DNA of 64,000 nt from Mesorhizobium sp. WSM3859 (GTDB taxonomy: Bacteria; Pseudomonadota; Alphaproteobacteria; Rhizobiales; Rhizobiaceae). The notes below the pieces were generated by a model. That model worked only from the letters and a program-made list of their open reading frames with translations, did not search any database and had not been told where the DNA came from. Positions 8,672 through 17,994 of this stretch are shown in pieces (the first letter of the stretch is position 1; every line of letters starts with the position of its first letter). The stretch is from contig NZ_NSGG01000024.1 of NCBI RefSeq assembly GCF_002295065.1, positions 1-64,000 on the forward strand, read 5' to 3'. The translations under genes and the position numbers were made by a program.

Positions 8672-10090
8672 AACATCTCGACCACTTCTACATCGACGGC
8701 CGCTTCGTTCCGGCGAGAGACAGGCCACAGAGGGTCGTCATCAACCCGGCTACGGAAGAACCGGCCGGGAGTATTGCAATGGGCACCGCGCAGGACGTGA
8801 ATGCCGCGGTGCTGGCTGCCCGGAAAGCCTTCGGCACGTATGGCTGTTCGACGCGCGAGGAGCGCCTGGAAATGCTTCGGCGCGTGCTTGCGCTGTTCGA
8901 TGAGCGTGCCGAGGAGTTTGCGCGGCTGACGACACTCGAGATGGGCGCGCCGATCACATTTGCGCGGCAGGCCCAGATCGCCGGATCGAGGGCGCATATC
9001 GCCGACACCATTCGCATTCTCGAACACTATGAATTCGAGCGGCTGGCTGGCCGGACAATGCTGGCGTTTGAACCGGTCGGCGTCTGTGCCCTTATCACGC
9101 CATGGAACTTCCCGGTGCTCCAGATCGTCACGAAAGTCATGCCGGCGCTGGCGAGCGGGTGCACGGTCGTGCTGAAGCCCAGTGAGTACGCACCGATCAG
9201 CCCGATGCTGTTCGCCGAAGTGCTCCACGATGCCGGCGTGCCGCCCGGCGTCTTCAATCTGATCAACGGCGACGGGGCAACGGTCGGCGAAGCGCTGTCG
9301 AGCCATCCGGATGTCGACATGGTGTCATTCACGGGGTCTACCCGTGCTGGCGTTCAAGTCGCGAAAAACGCCGCTGACACCGTCAAGCGCGTCCACCAGG
9401 AACTCGGCGGAAACTCCGCCAACATCCTGATGGCGGATGTCGACCTGGAGCCGGCCGTAATAAAGGGGCGCTTATCGCAACGCAGGCCAGTCATGCACTG
9501 CGCCGACACGGATGCTGGTTCCTCGGCAACTGCACGAGGAGGCGGTCGGGATCGCCAAACAGGCGGCCGAATCCGTGGTTATCGGCGACGTCAACGACGA
9601 AGCTACGATGCTCGGGCCGGTGATGAATGAGCGGCAGTTCGAGCGCCTCAATTCACTGATCGAATCCGCGGTCCAGGAAGGCGCTATCCTCGTCACCGGA
9701 GGGCCTGGTAGGCCGTCGTCGCTAAACCGGGGATTTTTCGTGAAACCTACCGTATTCGGTCATGTCACGGCCGAAATGACGGTGGCCCGGGAGGAGATGT
9801 TCGGCCCGGTCGTCAGCCTCATCCCCTATGACAGCGTCGATGAGGCGATCGAGATCACCAACGACACGCCCTACGGCCTTGCCGCTTATCTGCAGTCGAA
9901 GGATCTCGGCGCGGCCAAACGCGTCGCCTCGAAGCTTCGCGCCGGACAGGTTATGATCAACCACCCGACTTGGGATGCGTCCGCGCCGTTCGGAGGCTTC
10001 AAGCAGTCGGGCAACGGCCGCGAATGCGGGGAATTCGGTTTCGAGGCATTCCTCGAGGTCAAGGCGATTGGCGGACTCCATGAAGGCTAG
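8668..10090 (+). pseudogene. NAD(P)+-dependent aldehyde dehydrogenase, interrupted by one frameshift
   Basis: The first frame, from the TTG at 8668, encodes the N-terminal two thirds: TPWNFPV, KPSEYAP, FTGSTRAG and the general-base glutamate in HQELGGNSAN. After AVIKG, near 9468-9470, the reading continues one frame over with RNAGQSCTAPTRML, holding the catalytic Cys codon at 9494-9496, and runs to 10090 with EEMFGPV and GGFKQSGNGRE. Together they give the normal length of about 474 residues. The shift fits one extra C after the G-run. All key residues survive, so a recent mutation or a sequencing error is as likely as an old pseudogene. It would oxidise the aldehyde made from the imported compound. 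Confidence 0.85.
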
Positions 10091-10091
10091 T

Positions 10092-10140
10092 GCGTTTCGC
10101 CGTTTCACGGAAACGGCGAAACGCCCTATCTCTTTGTTTT
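10092..10140 (+). terminator. rho-independent terminator, possibly bidirectional
   Basis: A perfect 15-bp stem (gcgtttcgccgtttc / gaaacggcgaaacgc, 10092-10106 and 10110-10124) with a 3-base loop lies just behind the aldehyde dehydrogenase stop. It is followed by the T-rich tctctttgttttt. It separates this operon from the convergent FMN reductase gene. Confidence 0.8.
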
Positions 10141-10141
10141 T

Positions 10142-10187
10142 ACGCAATTCCGAACGGAAAACCGCTCACACTTTTCCTGGAATTGCT
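10142..10187. repeat. dispersed acgcaattcc...ggaattgct palindromic repeat, copy 1
   Basis: The outer arms acgcaattcc and ggaattgct frame inner gaacggaaaaccg and tcacacttttcct. The same arrangement occurs at 24950-24994, 50180-50250 and 62302-62348. It lies between convergent genes, directly behind the terminator. Confidence 0.75.
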
Positions 10188-10215
10188 CTAAGCCAAGCCG
10201 CACTCGCATTCGAAC

Positions 10216-10740
10216 TCAGCGCACCGCGGCGACAAGCGTTCCCACGGCCGTCGCGATCCGCTGACGCAGTCCCTCCGTCGGTTCATTCTCCGGCCCGAAA
10301 TCGTGGTCCAGGGCATAAACGGACCCGGCCACCACGTTCGCCCGAAAGAAGGCAAACAGCGGTCGAAACTGGTGGTCGATCATCAGTTCGTGGCTCGGCG
10401 CCTTGGCGGTCGCGGCGACCAGAACCGGACGCTCGCGAAGAGCGTTCATGTCCAGCACATCGAAGAGATGTTTCAGCAGGCCTGTGTAGGATGCCTTGTA
10501 CACCGGTGAGCCGACCACGAGCGCATCACATGTTTCGATAGCCGTCCAAATTTCGTCGATTTCGCGCGGCGCCTGTTTCCTGCCGAAGGTGGCGCCAAGC
10601 GAAGGTCCGGCGTCCACCAGATCGAAGACCCGGGAATCCCAATTCAGTTCTCTCGCGGCCGTGTCGACAATCGTCTCCACCAAGCTGCGGGTCTTCGAAG
10701 GACGGCTGAAATTGCCGCTGATGCCGACTATGGTTGCCAT
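10216..10740 (-). CDS. NAD(P)H-dependent FMN reductase (SsuE/MsuE-like)
   Basis: The protein has 174 residues with a flavodoxin-like fold. The FMN phosphate loop is GISGNFSRPSKTRSLV at the N-terminus, and VGSPVYKASYTGLLKHLFDVLD is the family signature. Enzymes of this kind hand reduced FMN to two-component monooxygenases such as alkanesulfonate or dimethylsulfone monooxygenase. It is the last gene of the minus-strand cluster that begins with the LLM monooxygenase at 15978. That cluster also has its own flavin reductase, so two flavin donors are present. The substrate of the system is not determined. Confidence 0.82.
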   Translation of the reverse strand: MATIVGISGNFSRPSKTRSLVETIVDTAARELNWDSRVFDLVDAGPSLGATFGRKQAPREIDEIWTAIETCDALVVGSPVYKASYTGLLKHLFDVLDMNALRERPVLVAATAKAPSHELMIDHQFRPLFAFFRANVVAGSVYALDHDFGPENEPTEGLRQRIATAVGTLVAAVR

Positions 10741-10889
10741 GGAGCCAGCCTCCTCTTCTGCTGTGTGTCGAGTACGTTACAGGCCGGTTGCGGTTGACGG
10801 CGCGATCGACGTCAACCGAGCAGACAACGACCATCGCGGATCTATTGCCGCCTGTAGGCCGGTGCGCTCCGGCCCGACAATGTGCTCAG

Positions 10890-11960
10890 TCATACCATCC
10901 GTCCCAAAGATGCGCGCGATCCAACTCGTCCGAGAGAAGGAATGTAGGCACTTCTTGGACGCTGCGTCCGCATCCGCTGTGGGGATACGCCGTGGAATGC
11001 TTTGTAGCACTTGGCGAAATGGGACCCCGAGACAAAGCCGCACGCAACGGCCACGTCGATGATGGCCATGCTTGATTGCAGGAGCATCAGCCGTGCTCGA
11101 TCCAGCCGAAGCTCGAGAAAGTAGCGGGAGGGAGATATCGCGAGCTCTCTGGCGAAAAGACGCTCCATCTGCCTGCGGGAAAGCTTGATGTGCCTCGCCA
11201 CCGCCGTGATATCGGTCTGATCCGCGATACTGTCTTCCATGAACTGAACGGCCGATAACACGAGCGGGTTGACGCTGCCCAATGTTCTCAACGGACTGGG
11301 CTGCCGTTCAGACGGCTCCCTTATGCGGTCGACAATTGCCTGTTCGCATATCGCCAGCGCCACCCGTCGGCCGCAGTCCTTTTCGATAAAGTGGAGCATC
11401 ATGTCGAAGGAGGCGGTCCCGCCAACGCAGGTATGGATGTTGTCGTCGCTTTCGATCAGGCCACTGCCGATAATGACAGACGGAAACGTCTCTCTGAAGA
11501 TCGGAAGGTTCTCCCAGTGGATGGTGCAACGCCTCCCAGCCAACATTCCGGCATTCGCGAGGATGTAGGCGCCTGTACAGATCCCCGCCACGGGAATGCC
11601 GAAATTCCGGCTTTGGCGCAGCCACCCCGCGACAGATTTGTCCACCGTACGCTCGACGTGCCAGCCGGTGCAGACCACGATCATATTCGGCCGCTCCCCT
11701 GGGGTGCTCGAGCGCTCTTCAGCAACAGAGCGATCAGGTGAGACCCACAGTCCGCAACTGGATCGCACGGGGTTACCGTCAACGCTGACGATCCGCCATC
11801 GATAGACGTCTTCCCCCATGACCGCATTCGCCAAACGCAACGCTTCGATCGCGGACGTGAACGCAAGCATGGTGAATTCGGGCACGACGTAGAAGACGAA
11901 GGTCTTTGACACGCTCTCTTTGGTCATTGTCAGATCACTCGAAACCGGAGCGGCGGTCAT
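10890..11960 (-). CDS. GlxA-family transcriptional regulator (DJ-1/PfpI domain + AraC HTH)
   Basis: About 356 residues from the ATG at 11960; a TTG at 11975 is an alternative. Residues 1-190 form a DJ-1/PfpI-like domain with a cysteine at the elbow (AGICTGAYILANAG). The C-terminal 100 residues carry two AraC HTH motifs (ITAVARHIKLSRRQMERLFARE and IIDVAVACGFVSGSHFAKCYKAFHG). This architecture includes GbdR and CdhR, regulators of glycine betaine and carnitine breakdown in Pseudomonas, which fits the betaine importer and choline-dehydrogenase-like neighbour. It starts 27 bases after the GMC gene stop and may be cotranscribed. Confidence 0.87.
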   Translation of the reverse strand: MTAAPVSSDLTMTKESVSKTFVFYVVPEFTMLAFTSAIEALRLANAVMGEDVYRWRIVSVDGNPVRSSCGLWVSPDRSVAEERSSTPGERPNMIVVCTGWHVERTVDKSVAGWLRQSRNFGIPVAGICTGAYILANAGMLAGRRCTIHWENLPIFRETFPSVIIGSGLIESDDNIHTCVGGTASFDMMLHFIEKDCGRRVALAICEQAIVDRIREPSERQPSPLRTLGSVNPLVLSAVQFMEDSIADQTDITAVARHIKLSRRQMERLFARELAISPSRYFLELRLDRARLMLLQSSMAIIDVAVACGFVSGSHFAKCYKAFHGVSPQRMRTQRPRSAYIPSLGRVGSRASLGRMV

Positions 11961-11987
11961 GCTTTCGCGCCCCAATCACCCGTCAAA

Positions 11988-13592
11988 TCATGCCGTCGCG
12001 TAGGCGGCTTGTTTCTGAAGGATCAGATCGGCGCCCTTCTCTCCGATCGCCATGCTGATGGCATTGAGATTGCAGCTCGGTATCTGCGGGATGATGGAGG
12101 AATCGACGACGCGCAAACCCTCCACGCCGATGACTTTCAGATCCGGTGTCACGACGGCCATGGGGTCGATGCCCATCTTGCAAGTGCCGCACGGATGATA
12201 GCTGCCGCTTGCGTTCTCGCGCATATAGGCGGTCCACTCATCGTCAGTCTGCACGTCCTTGCCAGGCTTGAACTCGCCGGTGACGTATGGCGCGAACGCC
12301 TTCGAGCTCAGCGCGGCGCGGGCGATCCTGCCGCCGGCCATCAAGGTTTCGATGTCATAGCGATCGCTCAGGAGGTTCAGCTGGATCTTGGGTTGCTGGT
12401 ATGGATCGGCCGATCGCAGTTCGAGATAACCCCGGCTGCGTGAACTGTTGATGTTGGGCTGGAGGTTGATCGCGGCCTCCTTCTGCATCTCAATGCCATC
12501 ATGGGTGTAGTTCGCCGAAAAAGCCCCGAAATGGTACTGGATGTCGGGATATTCGAGCTCTGGTCGAGTCCGGATGAGACCTACCCCCGTGTAGGTGTAG
12601 GTGGCGTAGCCTGAGCGGTCGAGGAGGAACTGCGCGCCGTATTTCAGCTTTCCCAGCAGGTTGAATTCCTGGTTTGCGGTCTTGACGTTGACGTAGGCCT
12701 TCACCTGCGTGCTGGCGTGCTCCTGGAGGTTCCGGCCCACGCCGGGACTGGCATGCAGCACGTCGATGCCGTGCGCCCGCAACTGCTCCTGCGGACCGAT
12801 GCCCGACAGCATCAGAAGTTTGGGCGAGTTGACCGCGCTCGCGGACAGGACGATCTCGCCGGCGCATCGCTCAACCTGCGTCTTGCCACCGGCATCGAAC
12901 TCGACGCCCCCGGCACGACGTCCGTCGAATAGTACCCTGCGCACCACCGCGTCGGTTATGATCCTGAGGTTTGGCCGCTTCTTGATCGGGTCCAGGTAGC
13001 CTCTGGCCGCGCTGAAGCGGGTTCCCATGTGCTGCGTGACATGGATGATGGCGGCGCCGTCGGTGGGTTCGGCGTTGTAGGCCGGGTTGTGTGGATAGCC
13101 GAGTTCCTTCATGGCTTCGACGAAGACGTAGGCAAGCTTGGGAGGCTTGCGCACGGCGCTGACGACGACCGGGCCGTCCTTACCGTAGATGTCGGTCACG
13201 CCGTCCCGGTTGCCTTCGACCTTCTTGAAGTAGGGCAGAATTTCGTCATAGGACCAGCCCCGGTTCCCTAGCTGCGCCCAATGGTCGTAATCGCCTCGGT
13301 TTCCACGGACATAGAACATCGCGTTGATCGAGCTGGAGCCGCCGAGTCCCTTGCCGCGGGGCATCATGTCCCGACGGTTGTTCCGGGTCGGGTCCGGCTC
13401 GGTCATGAATTTCCAGTTGGTTCGTTCGTCGGCCATCGCCTTGAAGGCCAACGCCTGCATGATGATGTTCAATCGCTTGTCGCTGCCGCCGGCCTCCAGC
13501 AACAGCACTTTCGTGGCTGGGTCAGCGCTCAACCTGTTGGCGAGCACGCAGCCTGCCGATCCGGCGCCTATGACAATGTAGTCCCAGTTCAT
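11988..13592 (-). CDS. GMC-family oxidoreductase (choline dehydrogenase-like)
   Basis: The protein has 534 residues. An N-terminal FAD Rossmann motif (DYIVIGAGSAGCVLANRLS), the GMC signatures GLGGSSSINAMFYVRG and LSASAVNSPKLLMLSGIGP, and a C-terminal SYHPCGTCKMG segment with the active-site His are present, followed by NLNAISMAIGEKGADLI. Members such as BetA oxidise primary alcohols to aldehydes. The start overlaps the flavin reductase stop (ATGA), so the two are cotranslated. A chain alcohol to aldehyde (this enzyme) to acid (aldehyde dehydrogenase at 8668) is plausible for the compound taken up. Confidence 0.88.
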   Translation of the reverse strand: MNWDYIVIGAGSAGCVLANRLSADPATKVLLLEAGGSDKRLNIIMQALAFKAMADERTNWKFMTEPDPTRNNRRDMMPRGKGLGGSSSINAMFYVRGNRGDYDHWAQLGNRGWSYDEILPYFKKVEGNRDGVTDIYGKDGPVVVSAVRKPPKLAYVFVEAMKELGYPHNPAYNAEPTDGAAIIHVTQHMGTRFSAARGYLDPIKKRPNLRIITDAVVRRVLFDGRRAGGVEFDAGGKTQVERCAGEIVLSASAVNSPKLLMLSGIGPQEQLRAHGIDVLHASPGVGRNLQEHASTQVKAYVNVKTANQEFNLLGKLKYGAQFLLDRSGYATYTYTGVGLIRTRPELEYPDIQYHFGAFSANYTHDGIEMQKEAAINLQPNINSSRSRGYLELRSADPYQQPKIQLNLLSDRYDIETLMAGGRIARAALSSKAFAPYVTGEFKPGKDVQTDDEWTAYMRENASGSYHPCGTCKMGIDPMAVVTPDLKVIGVEGLRVVDSSIIPQIPSCNLNAISMAIGEKGADLILQKQAAYATA

Positions 13593-14614
13593 GGTTTCGC
13601 CGGTCTGTTCTGGGCAATCAGCTTCGAGAGGGTTCGCAGCGTGGCACGAAGGTCTGCCTCCGGTATGCCCTCAAGCTGATCTTTCTGGAAATTCTGCCAA
13701 CGCGTCCGGATTGCCTCGCGCCGATGCCGCCCGGCTTCGGTGAGTATCAACTGGCCGTCGGCCGAACTGACGAGCATCCCGCGCTCGACAAGCGTGGCCA
13801 AGGCGTCTTCCGTGTCCCGTTGCCCGAGATATGTCGCCCGCGCCACCTGGTCCGTCTTCAGGCCCGGCATGTCGTATACGCAGGCGATGACCCGGGCCAC
13901 CGAGATATCGAGACCCTCGGCATGGCGGTGCTCGTCGAAAACTGCCGAAAGGAGATGGTGCGCTTCGAATATCTGAGGAATGATCGTTCCTTCGGTGGAT
14001 GTCTCGGGGGTCAAGCGGCCGACCTCAGGCGCAGGCGAAACCTCCGGATGAGAGTAGGCGACGCTGTACTGGCCCTGGGCAAAAAGCAGTGGCTCCCCCT
14101 CGAAACGACTGGCGCGGCGTACGAGACCGATCAGGATCGTATGGTCGCCGCCTTCGACCTGCGCGTAGGTTTCGCACTCAAAGTGCGCCAGACAACCGTG
14201 AAGCAAGGGGGAGCCGAATTCCCCAAGCGACCATGAGGCATCCGCGAACTTGTCCTCGACCTTGCTGGAGAAATGTCTGGAGACATTCATCTGTGTCGAG
14301 GCGAGGATGTTTACGGCAAAGCGCTTGCCATTCGTGAACAGCGGATAGCTGCGTGAGGCGCGGCTGATGGACCAAAGCACCAGCGGCGGATCTAGCGACG
14401 CGGAAGCGAAGGAGTTAACGGTGACGGCGGCCCGCTGATCCTCCATCTCCGTGGTGATGATGGCAATGCCCGTCCCGTAAAGGCCGAGGCATCTGCGAAA
14501 GAGACGGCTATCGCTCGCTGGATCGCCCGCCTCGATCGGCAGGCGAGCGGTGCCCTCACCAAAGAGCGTGTCTCGACCGGGGTTCGTTTGCATATCCGAT
14601 ACTCGTTCGATCAA
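13589..14614 (-). CDS. flavin reductase with C-terminal MarR-like domain
   Basis: About 341 residues from a TTG three bases after the monooxygenase stop; an ATG at 14593 is an alternative start. Residues about 35-190 are an FMN-binding flavin reductase domain (GTGIAIITTEMEDQRAAVTVNSFASASLDPPLVLWSI, GDHTILIGLV). Residues about 215-335 are a MarR-type winged helix (LKTDQVARATYLGQRDTEDALATLVERGMLVSS). The same fusion is known in the Acinetobacter 4-hydroxyphenylacetate reductase C1, where the MarR part lets the substrate control flavin reduction. It would supply reduced flavin to the adjoining LLM monooxygenase and may sense its substrate. Confidence 0.85.
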   Translation of the reverse strand: MIERVSDMQTNPGRDTLFGEGTARLPIEAGDPASDSRLFRRCLGLYGTGIAIITTEMEDQRAAVTVNSFASASLDPPLVLWSISRASRSYPLFTNGKRFAVNILASTQMNVSRHFSSKVEDKFADASWSLGEFGSPLLHGCLAHFECETYAQVEGGDHTILIGLVRRASRFEGEPLLFAQGQYSVAYSHPEVSPAPEVGRLTPETSTEGTIIPQIFEAHHLLSAVFDEHRHAEGLDISVARVIACVYDMPGLKTDQVARATYLGQRDTEDALATLVERGMLVSSADGQLILTEAGRHRREAIRTRWQNFQKDQLEGIPEADLRATLRTLSKLIAQNRPAKP

Positions 14615-14616
14615 AC

Positions 14617-15978
14617 TTAACCGGCGAGACGCCTGTCGGAGGAAGCCGTGGCCGCGTAGCGGCTGGCGGGAACGGGAAGGCCGAGATTCTCGCGAAGGGT
14701 TCGCCCTTCATACTCATCGCGGAATCGGCCGCGTCTGCGCAGTTCGGGCAGCACCAGTTCGACAAAGTCGTTGATGCCGTGCGGGAGAAGGGACGGCGTT
14801 ATGTTGAAGCCATCGGCGGCGCCCTGCTCGAACCAGGACTCCATCTCGTCGACGACGTCGGCCGCGGTTCCCACGACGGTCTTGTGCTCCTGGGCCATGC
14901 CGATCTTTTTGTAGAGCTGGCGTATTGTTAGGCCCTGCTTCTGGGCGAGGTCGTAATACATCTCAGCGCTGCTCTTGAGGCCGACCTTGTCAAGGTCCGG
15001 TTTTGGCACCGGGCCGTCCAGCGGCAGATGCGAAAGATCGCCAAACGAGCGGTAGAGCATTGAAAGGCCAACGATCGGATCGATGAGCGCCTCGAGCTGT
15101 TCGTATTTCTCCTGTGCCTCCTCGCGGGTCCGGCCGACGATGGGTGTAAGGCCGAGCATCATGAGGAGATCGCTCCTCTTGCGGCCGAAGTGTTCCAACC
15201 GGTCCTTCACCGAGGAATAGTAGTCCTGGGCGGACTTGAGGTCGTTCTTGGCCATGAAGACGATATCGCAGTACTCGGCCGCGATCTGCTGACCAGGCTC
15301 CGATACGCCGGCCTGGACCAGGATCGGCCGACCCTGATGTGAACGTCGGACGCTCAACGGCCCTCGGACGGAGAAATGCTTGCCCACATGGTCGAGGACA
15401 TGCATCTTCTTTTCGTCGTAAAAGACCCCGGATTCCTTGTCGAGAAGAAACGCGTCCTCGTCCCAGCTGTCCCAGAGACCGGTGACCACCTCGACGAATT
15501 CGTGCGCGCGCTCGTAGCGGGTGTCGTAATCGAGCTGCTTGCTCATCGAGAAGTTCCAAGCCTCCTGATCCGACCAGGAGGTCACCACATTCCAGGCGGC
15601 GCGGCCTCCGCTGATCTGGTCGAGCGAGCCGTATTTGCGCGCGATGTGATAGGGCTCATTGTAGGTTGTCGACGCCGTGGCAACCAGGCCGATGTTGCGG
15701 GTAAGAGGAGCCAAGGCTGACAGAAGCGTCAGCGGCTCCAGTTCCACATTGTGGCGCGATCTGCACATCGATCCCTTGGGCTTGTCGTCCAACCGGACCC
15801 CTATACCATCCGCCAGGAACAGCATGTCGAATTTGGCGCGTTCGGCTGTCTGCGCCACTTCCAGAAACGATTGGAAGAGAGAGGCGCCATCCGCCGGTAC
15901 ATCCGGATGCCGCCATGAGCCGACATGGTATCCCATGTACCGCATGGAGAGACCCAGCTTCATCTGCCTCTTGCTCAT
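14617..15978 (-). CDS. LLM-class flavin-dependent monooxygenase (NtaA/SnaA/DszA family)
   Basis: The protein has 453 residues, the usual size of this family. Typical segments are WRHPD near the N-terminus, FLADGIGV, EPLTLLSALA, RKYGSLDQISGGRAAWNVVTS, YERAHEFVEV and GRPILVQAGVSEPG. GGAGGG lies 8 bases ahead of the ATG. Members use FMNH2 and O2 to break C-N or C-S bonds in compounds such as nitrilotriacetate, EDTA or dibenzothiophene sulfone. The partner reductase gene follows at once. With a betaine-type importer in the same island, an N-dealkylating step is the natural guess, not a demonstrated one. Confidence 0.87.
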   Translation of the reverse strand: MSKRQMKLGLSMRYMGYHVGSWRHPDVPADGASLFQSFLEVAQTAERAKFDMLFLADGIGVRLDDKPKGSMCRSRHNVELEPLTLLSALAPLTRNIGLVATASTTYNEPYHIARKYGSLDQISGGRAAWNVVTSWSDQEAWNFSMSKQLDYDTRYERAHEFVEVVTGLWDSWDEDAFLLDKESGVFYDEKKMHVLDHVGKHFSVRGPLSVRRSHQGRPILVQAGVSEPGQQIAAEYCDIVFMAKNDLKSAQDYYSSVKDRLEHFGRKRSDLLMMLGLTPIVGRTREEAQEKYEQLEALIDPIVGLSMLYRSFGDLSHLPLDGPVPKPDLDKVGLKSSAEMYYDLAQKQGLTIRQLYKKIGMAQEHKTVVGTAADVVDEMESWFEQGAADGFNITPSLLPHGINDFVELVLPELRRRGRFRDEYEGRTLRENLGLPVPASRYAATASSDRRLAG

Positions 15979-16573
15979 TAAGAAAACCCTCCGTTGGCAT
16001 GTGCGGCGGCGGCGATCTAACGACCGCCGACCCCTGGGGACATGCTCTTGTTGAGGGCAACGTCCGACTTCGGCCGGATATTGTAAACGCCGAAAAAACT
16101 GCCGTTGTTGTTAAGCGGAGCTTACGCCTGGCATGGCAGAAGTTCTAGAAATATGAGGAAATCGTACCGCCAATTTCTCGACCATTGCACCAAGTCAAGT
16201 GGGTGCCGGAACAAGAGGTCGCGCCGCTTTCGACGCTAATCCAGCCAGCCTGAAATGTCGCTTTTCGGCATACCACAGCGCGAAGCCACAGACTGCTTGC
16301 GGCCCCATTTCGGCCATCTCCAAGCTCCGGGAGATTGCACCTCCGGTGACGCCAAACTCTCCCGTTGAGCGTTGCCCACGTCGGCAACGCTCAACCCCAT
16401 TTCTAAAGTTCGCCTGCTGTAAACCGGCGTTTTCACACCGTTTCACCGAAATCTGCGGGATTTGGCGACATGGTTTCGCCCGAAATCAGGTTCTCAGCGC
16501 TTACGCCGCTCAGCCCTGAAGAACTTTAGGCGAGCAAAGTGCAGGGCTAACTATTTGATACGCAATGAGAAAT
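15979..16573. other. gene-free island border with one strong hairpin
   Basis: I see no convincing gene in these 595 bases; short open frames on both strands lack ribosome sites and family motifs. The AT-richer stretch near 16070-16160 holds the upstream region of the minus-strand monooxygenase operon. A perfect inverted repeat lies at 16364-16395. Confidence 0.5.
16364..16395. promoter_or_regulatory. perfect 13-bp inverted repeat
   Basis: gttgagcgttgcc and ggcaacgctcaac flank a 6-base spacer. No T-run follows on either strand. It may be an operator or an mRNA hairpin at the tRNA-proximal end of the island. Its role is unknown. Confidence 0.5.
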
Positions 16574-16650
<77 letters not shown>

Positions 16651-16785
16651 TTCCCGGGGAACCGGAAAACGAACCGGCCGGTGAGCCGGCCAGCCACGGC
16701 TTCTTAGCGGAAGCGGCGGCGGGCTTCAACGGGCAATTGGCGATCGTGCGGCGGCAAGGTGGGTCGATTGGCTGGCCGATGGACT

Positions 16786-16862
16786 ATCGGAGAGGGCGCT
16801 CCCCTCTCCGTCTCGGCTTCGCCGAGCCACCTCTCTCCGCCTCTGGCGGGGCGAGGAACTGG
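16786..16862. repeat. GC-rich palindromic intergenic repeat (REP-like)
   Basis: Successive hairpins occur here: ggagaggg...cccctctcc, ctcggcttcgccgag and a third GC-rich one. The layout is of the palindrome clusters seen elsewhere in this window between genes. Confidence 0.5.
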
Positions 16863-16864
16863 CG

Positions 16865-17806
16865 TCACCCCTCCGCCCCCACCTTCGCCGTCTTCCGCCG
16901 CACCGCCCGTGTCGCGCGCTTCACCTTCTTCGCCGCGGTCAGCTCGTGCATGGCATCGAGCTGCATCTGCTGCATTTCGGCCAGGCGCTGCCATTGGCGC
17001 GAGATCAGGTAATCGAGCTTTTCGTGCAGGTGCCGCACTTCGAGCTCGGCCTTGAGGTTCACCCGGTAGTCGTTGAAGGAGCGCAGCCGGTCTTTGGCTT
17101 CCTGGCGCTTCTGGCTCATCATGATCACCGGCGCCTGGATGGCGGCGATGCAGGAGAGCAAAAGGTTGAGCAGGATGAACGGGTAGGGGTCGAAGGCGCT
17201 GGTCGTGCCAGCGATCAGGTTGATGCCGATCCACAGCAAAAGCACCGCCGCGAAGGAGATAAGGAACCACCAGCTGCCGCCGAACTCGGCCATGGTGTCG
17301 GAGACGCGGTCGAGGAAGGAGCGGTGCTCTTCATATTCCTCTTCCGAGTTCTCCGAGATCGTGTCCTGCTTGGCAATCGATTCCACCACCTGGCGGTCAA
17401 GCTCGGAGAATTCGCCGTGCTCCTGCTGCAGCAGCTCCTCCATGTAGCGCATGCGGTAGCGGCCGAGCTCCTCGCGGCTGATGCGGGCGCCGCGCGGCAG
17501 GTCGGGATGGTCGGAGCGGATGCGGTCGGCGAGGCTGGGCCTCAGATCGTCGATGCGCACCAGGTCGCGCTTGCGGAATTTCCGACCCGATATCGCCGAG
17601 GGTCTTTTCTTGGGCTTGATCCGGGCGGCGCCCGGAACATGCGGTTCGGCCTGCGGCTCGGAATCCGGCACCTCCGGCGCTTCGAGGATCTCGTCGGCGG
17701 CTGCCTGCGCATCCTCCGGCACGGTTTCCGCCTCGAGATACTCGCCGGCGACGTCGTTCTCGTTGTCGGCCTGGATTTGCGCGGATGCCTTCGGGTCGCC
17801 TGCCAT
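16865..17806 (-). CDS. DUF1003 membrane protein
   Basis: The protein has 313 residues from the ATG at 17806, preceded by AGGAG. An acidic, low-complexity N-terminus (about 1-70) is followed by a basic segment and then the DUF1003 core. The core has two membrane spans (WWFLISFAAVLLLWIGINLIA and PFILLNLLLSCIAAIQAPVIMMSQ) and the conserved DRLRSFNDYRVNLKAELE and LHEKLDYL. The tail is Lys/Arg-rich. It is an inner-membrane protein with both ends probably cytoplasmic. The function of the family is not known. It is the first chromosomal gene beyond the tRNA. Confidence 0.85.
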   Translation of the reverse strand: MAGDPKASAQIQADNENDVAGEYLEAETVPEDAQAAADEILEAPEVPDSEPQAEPHVPGAARIKPKKRPSAISGRKFRKRDLVRIDDLRPSLADRIRSDHPDLPRGARISREELGRYRMRYMEELLQQEHGEFSELDRQVVESIAKQDTISENSEEEYEEHRSFLDRVSDTMAEFGGSWWFLISFAAVLLLWIGINLIAGTTSAFDPYPFILLNLLLSCIAAIQAPVIMMSQKRQEAKDRLRSFNDYRVNLKAELEVRHLHEKLDYLISRQWQRLAEMQQMQLDAMHELTAAKKVKRATRAVRRKTAKVGAEG

Positions 17807-17994
17807 GGTCGGTGCTCCTGTTCGAGGCTTTGCGGGTACGATACGCCAAGCCGGCTCGGCATATCCATGGTGAGTGTGAAGCTGGTGTGACCGAACAAGT
17901 TCTTGTGATGGGGGGAGCCGCCGTCGGAGCGCAAACCTTAGCGGGGATGCAGACTGCCAGACCGGCAAGCAACGGCCAATCTCCGAAGTCACCG

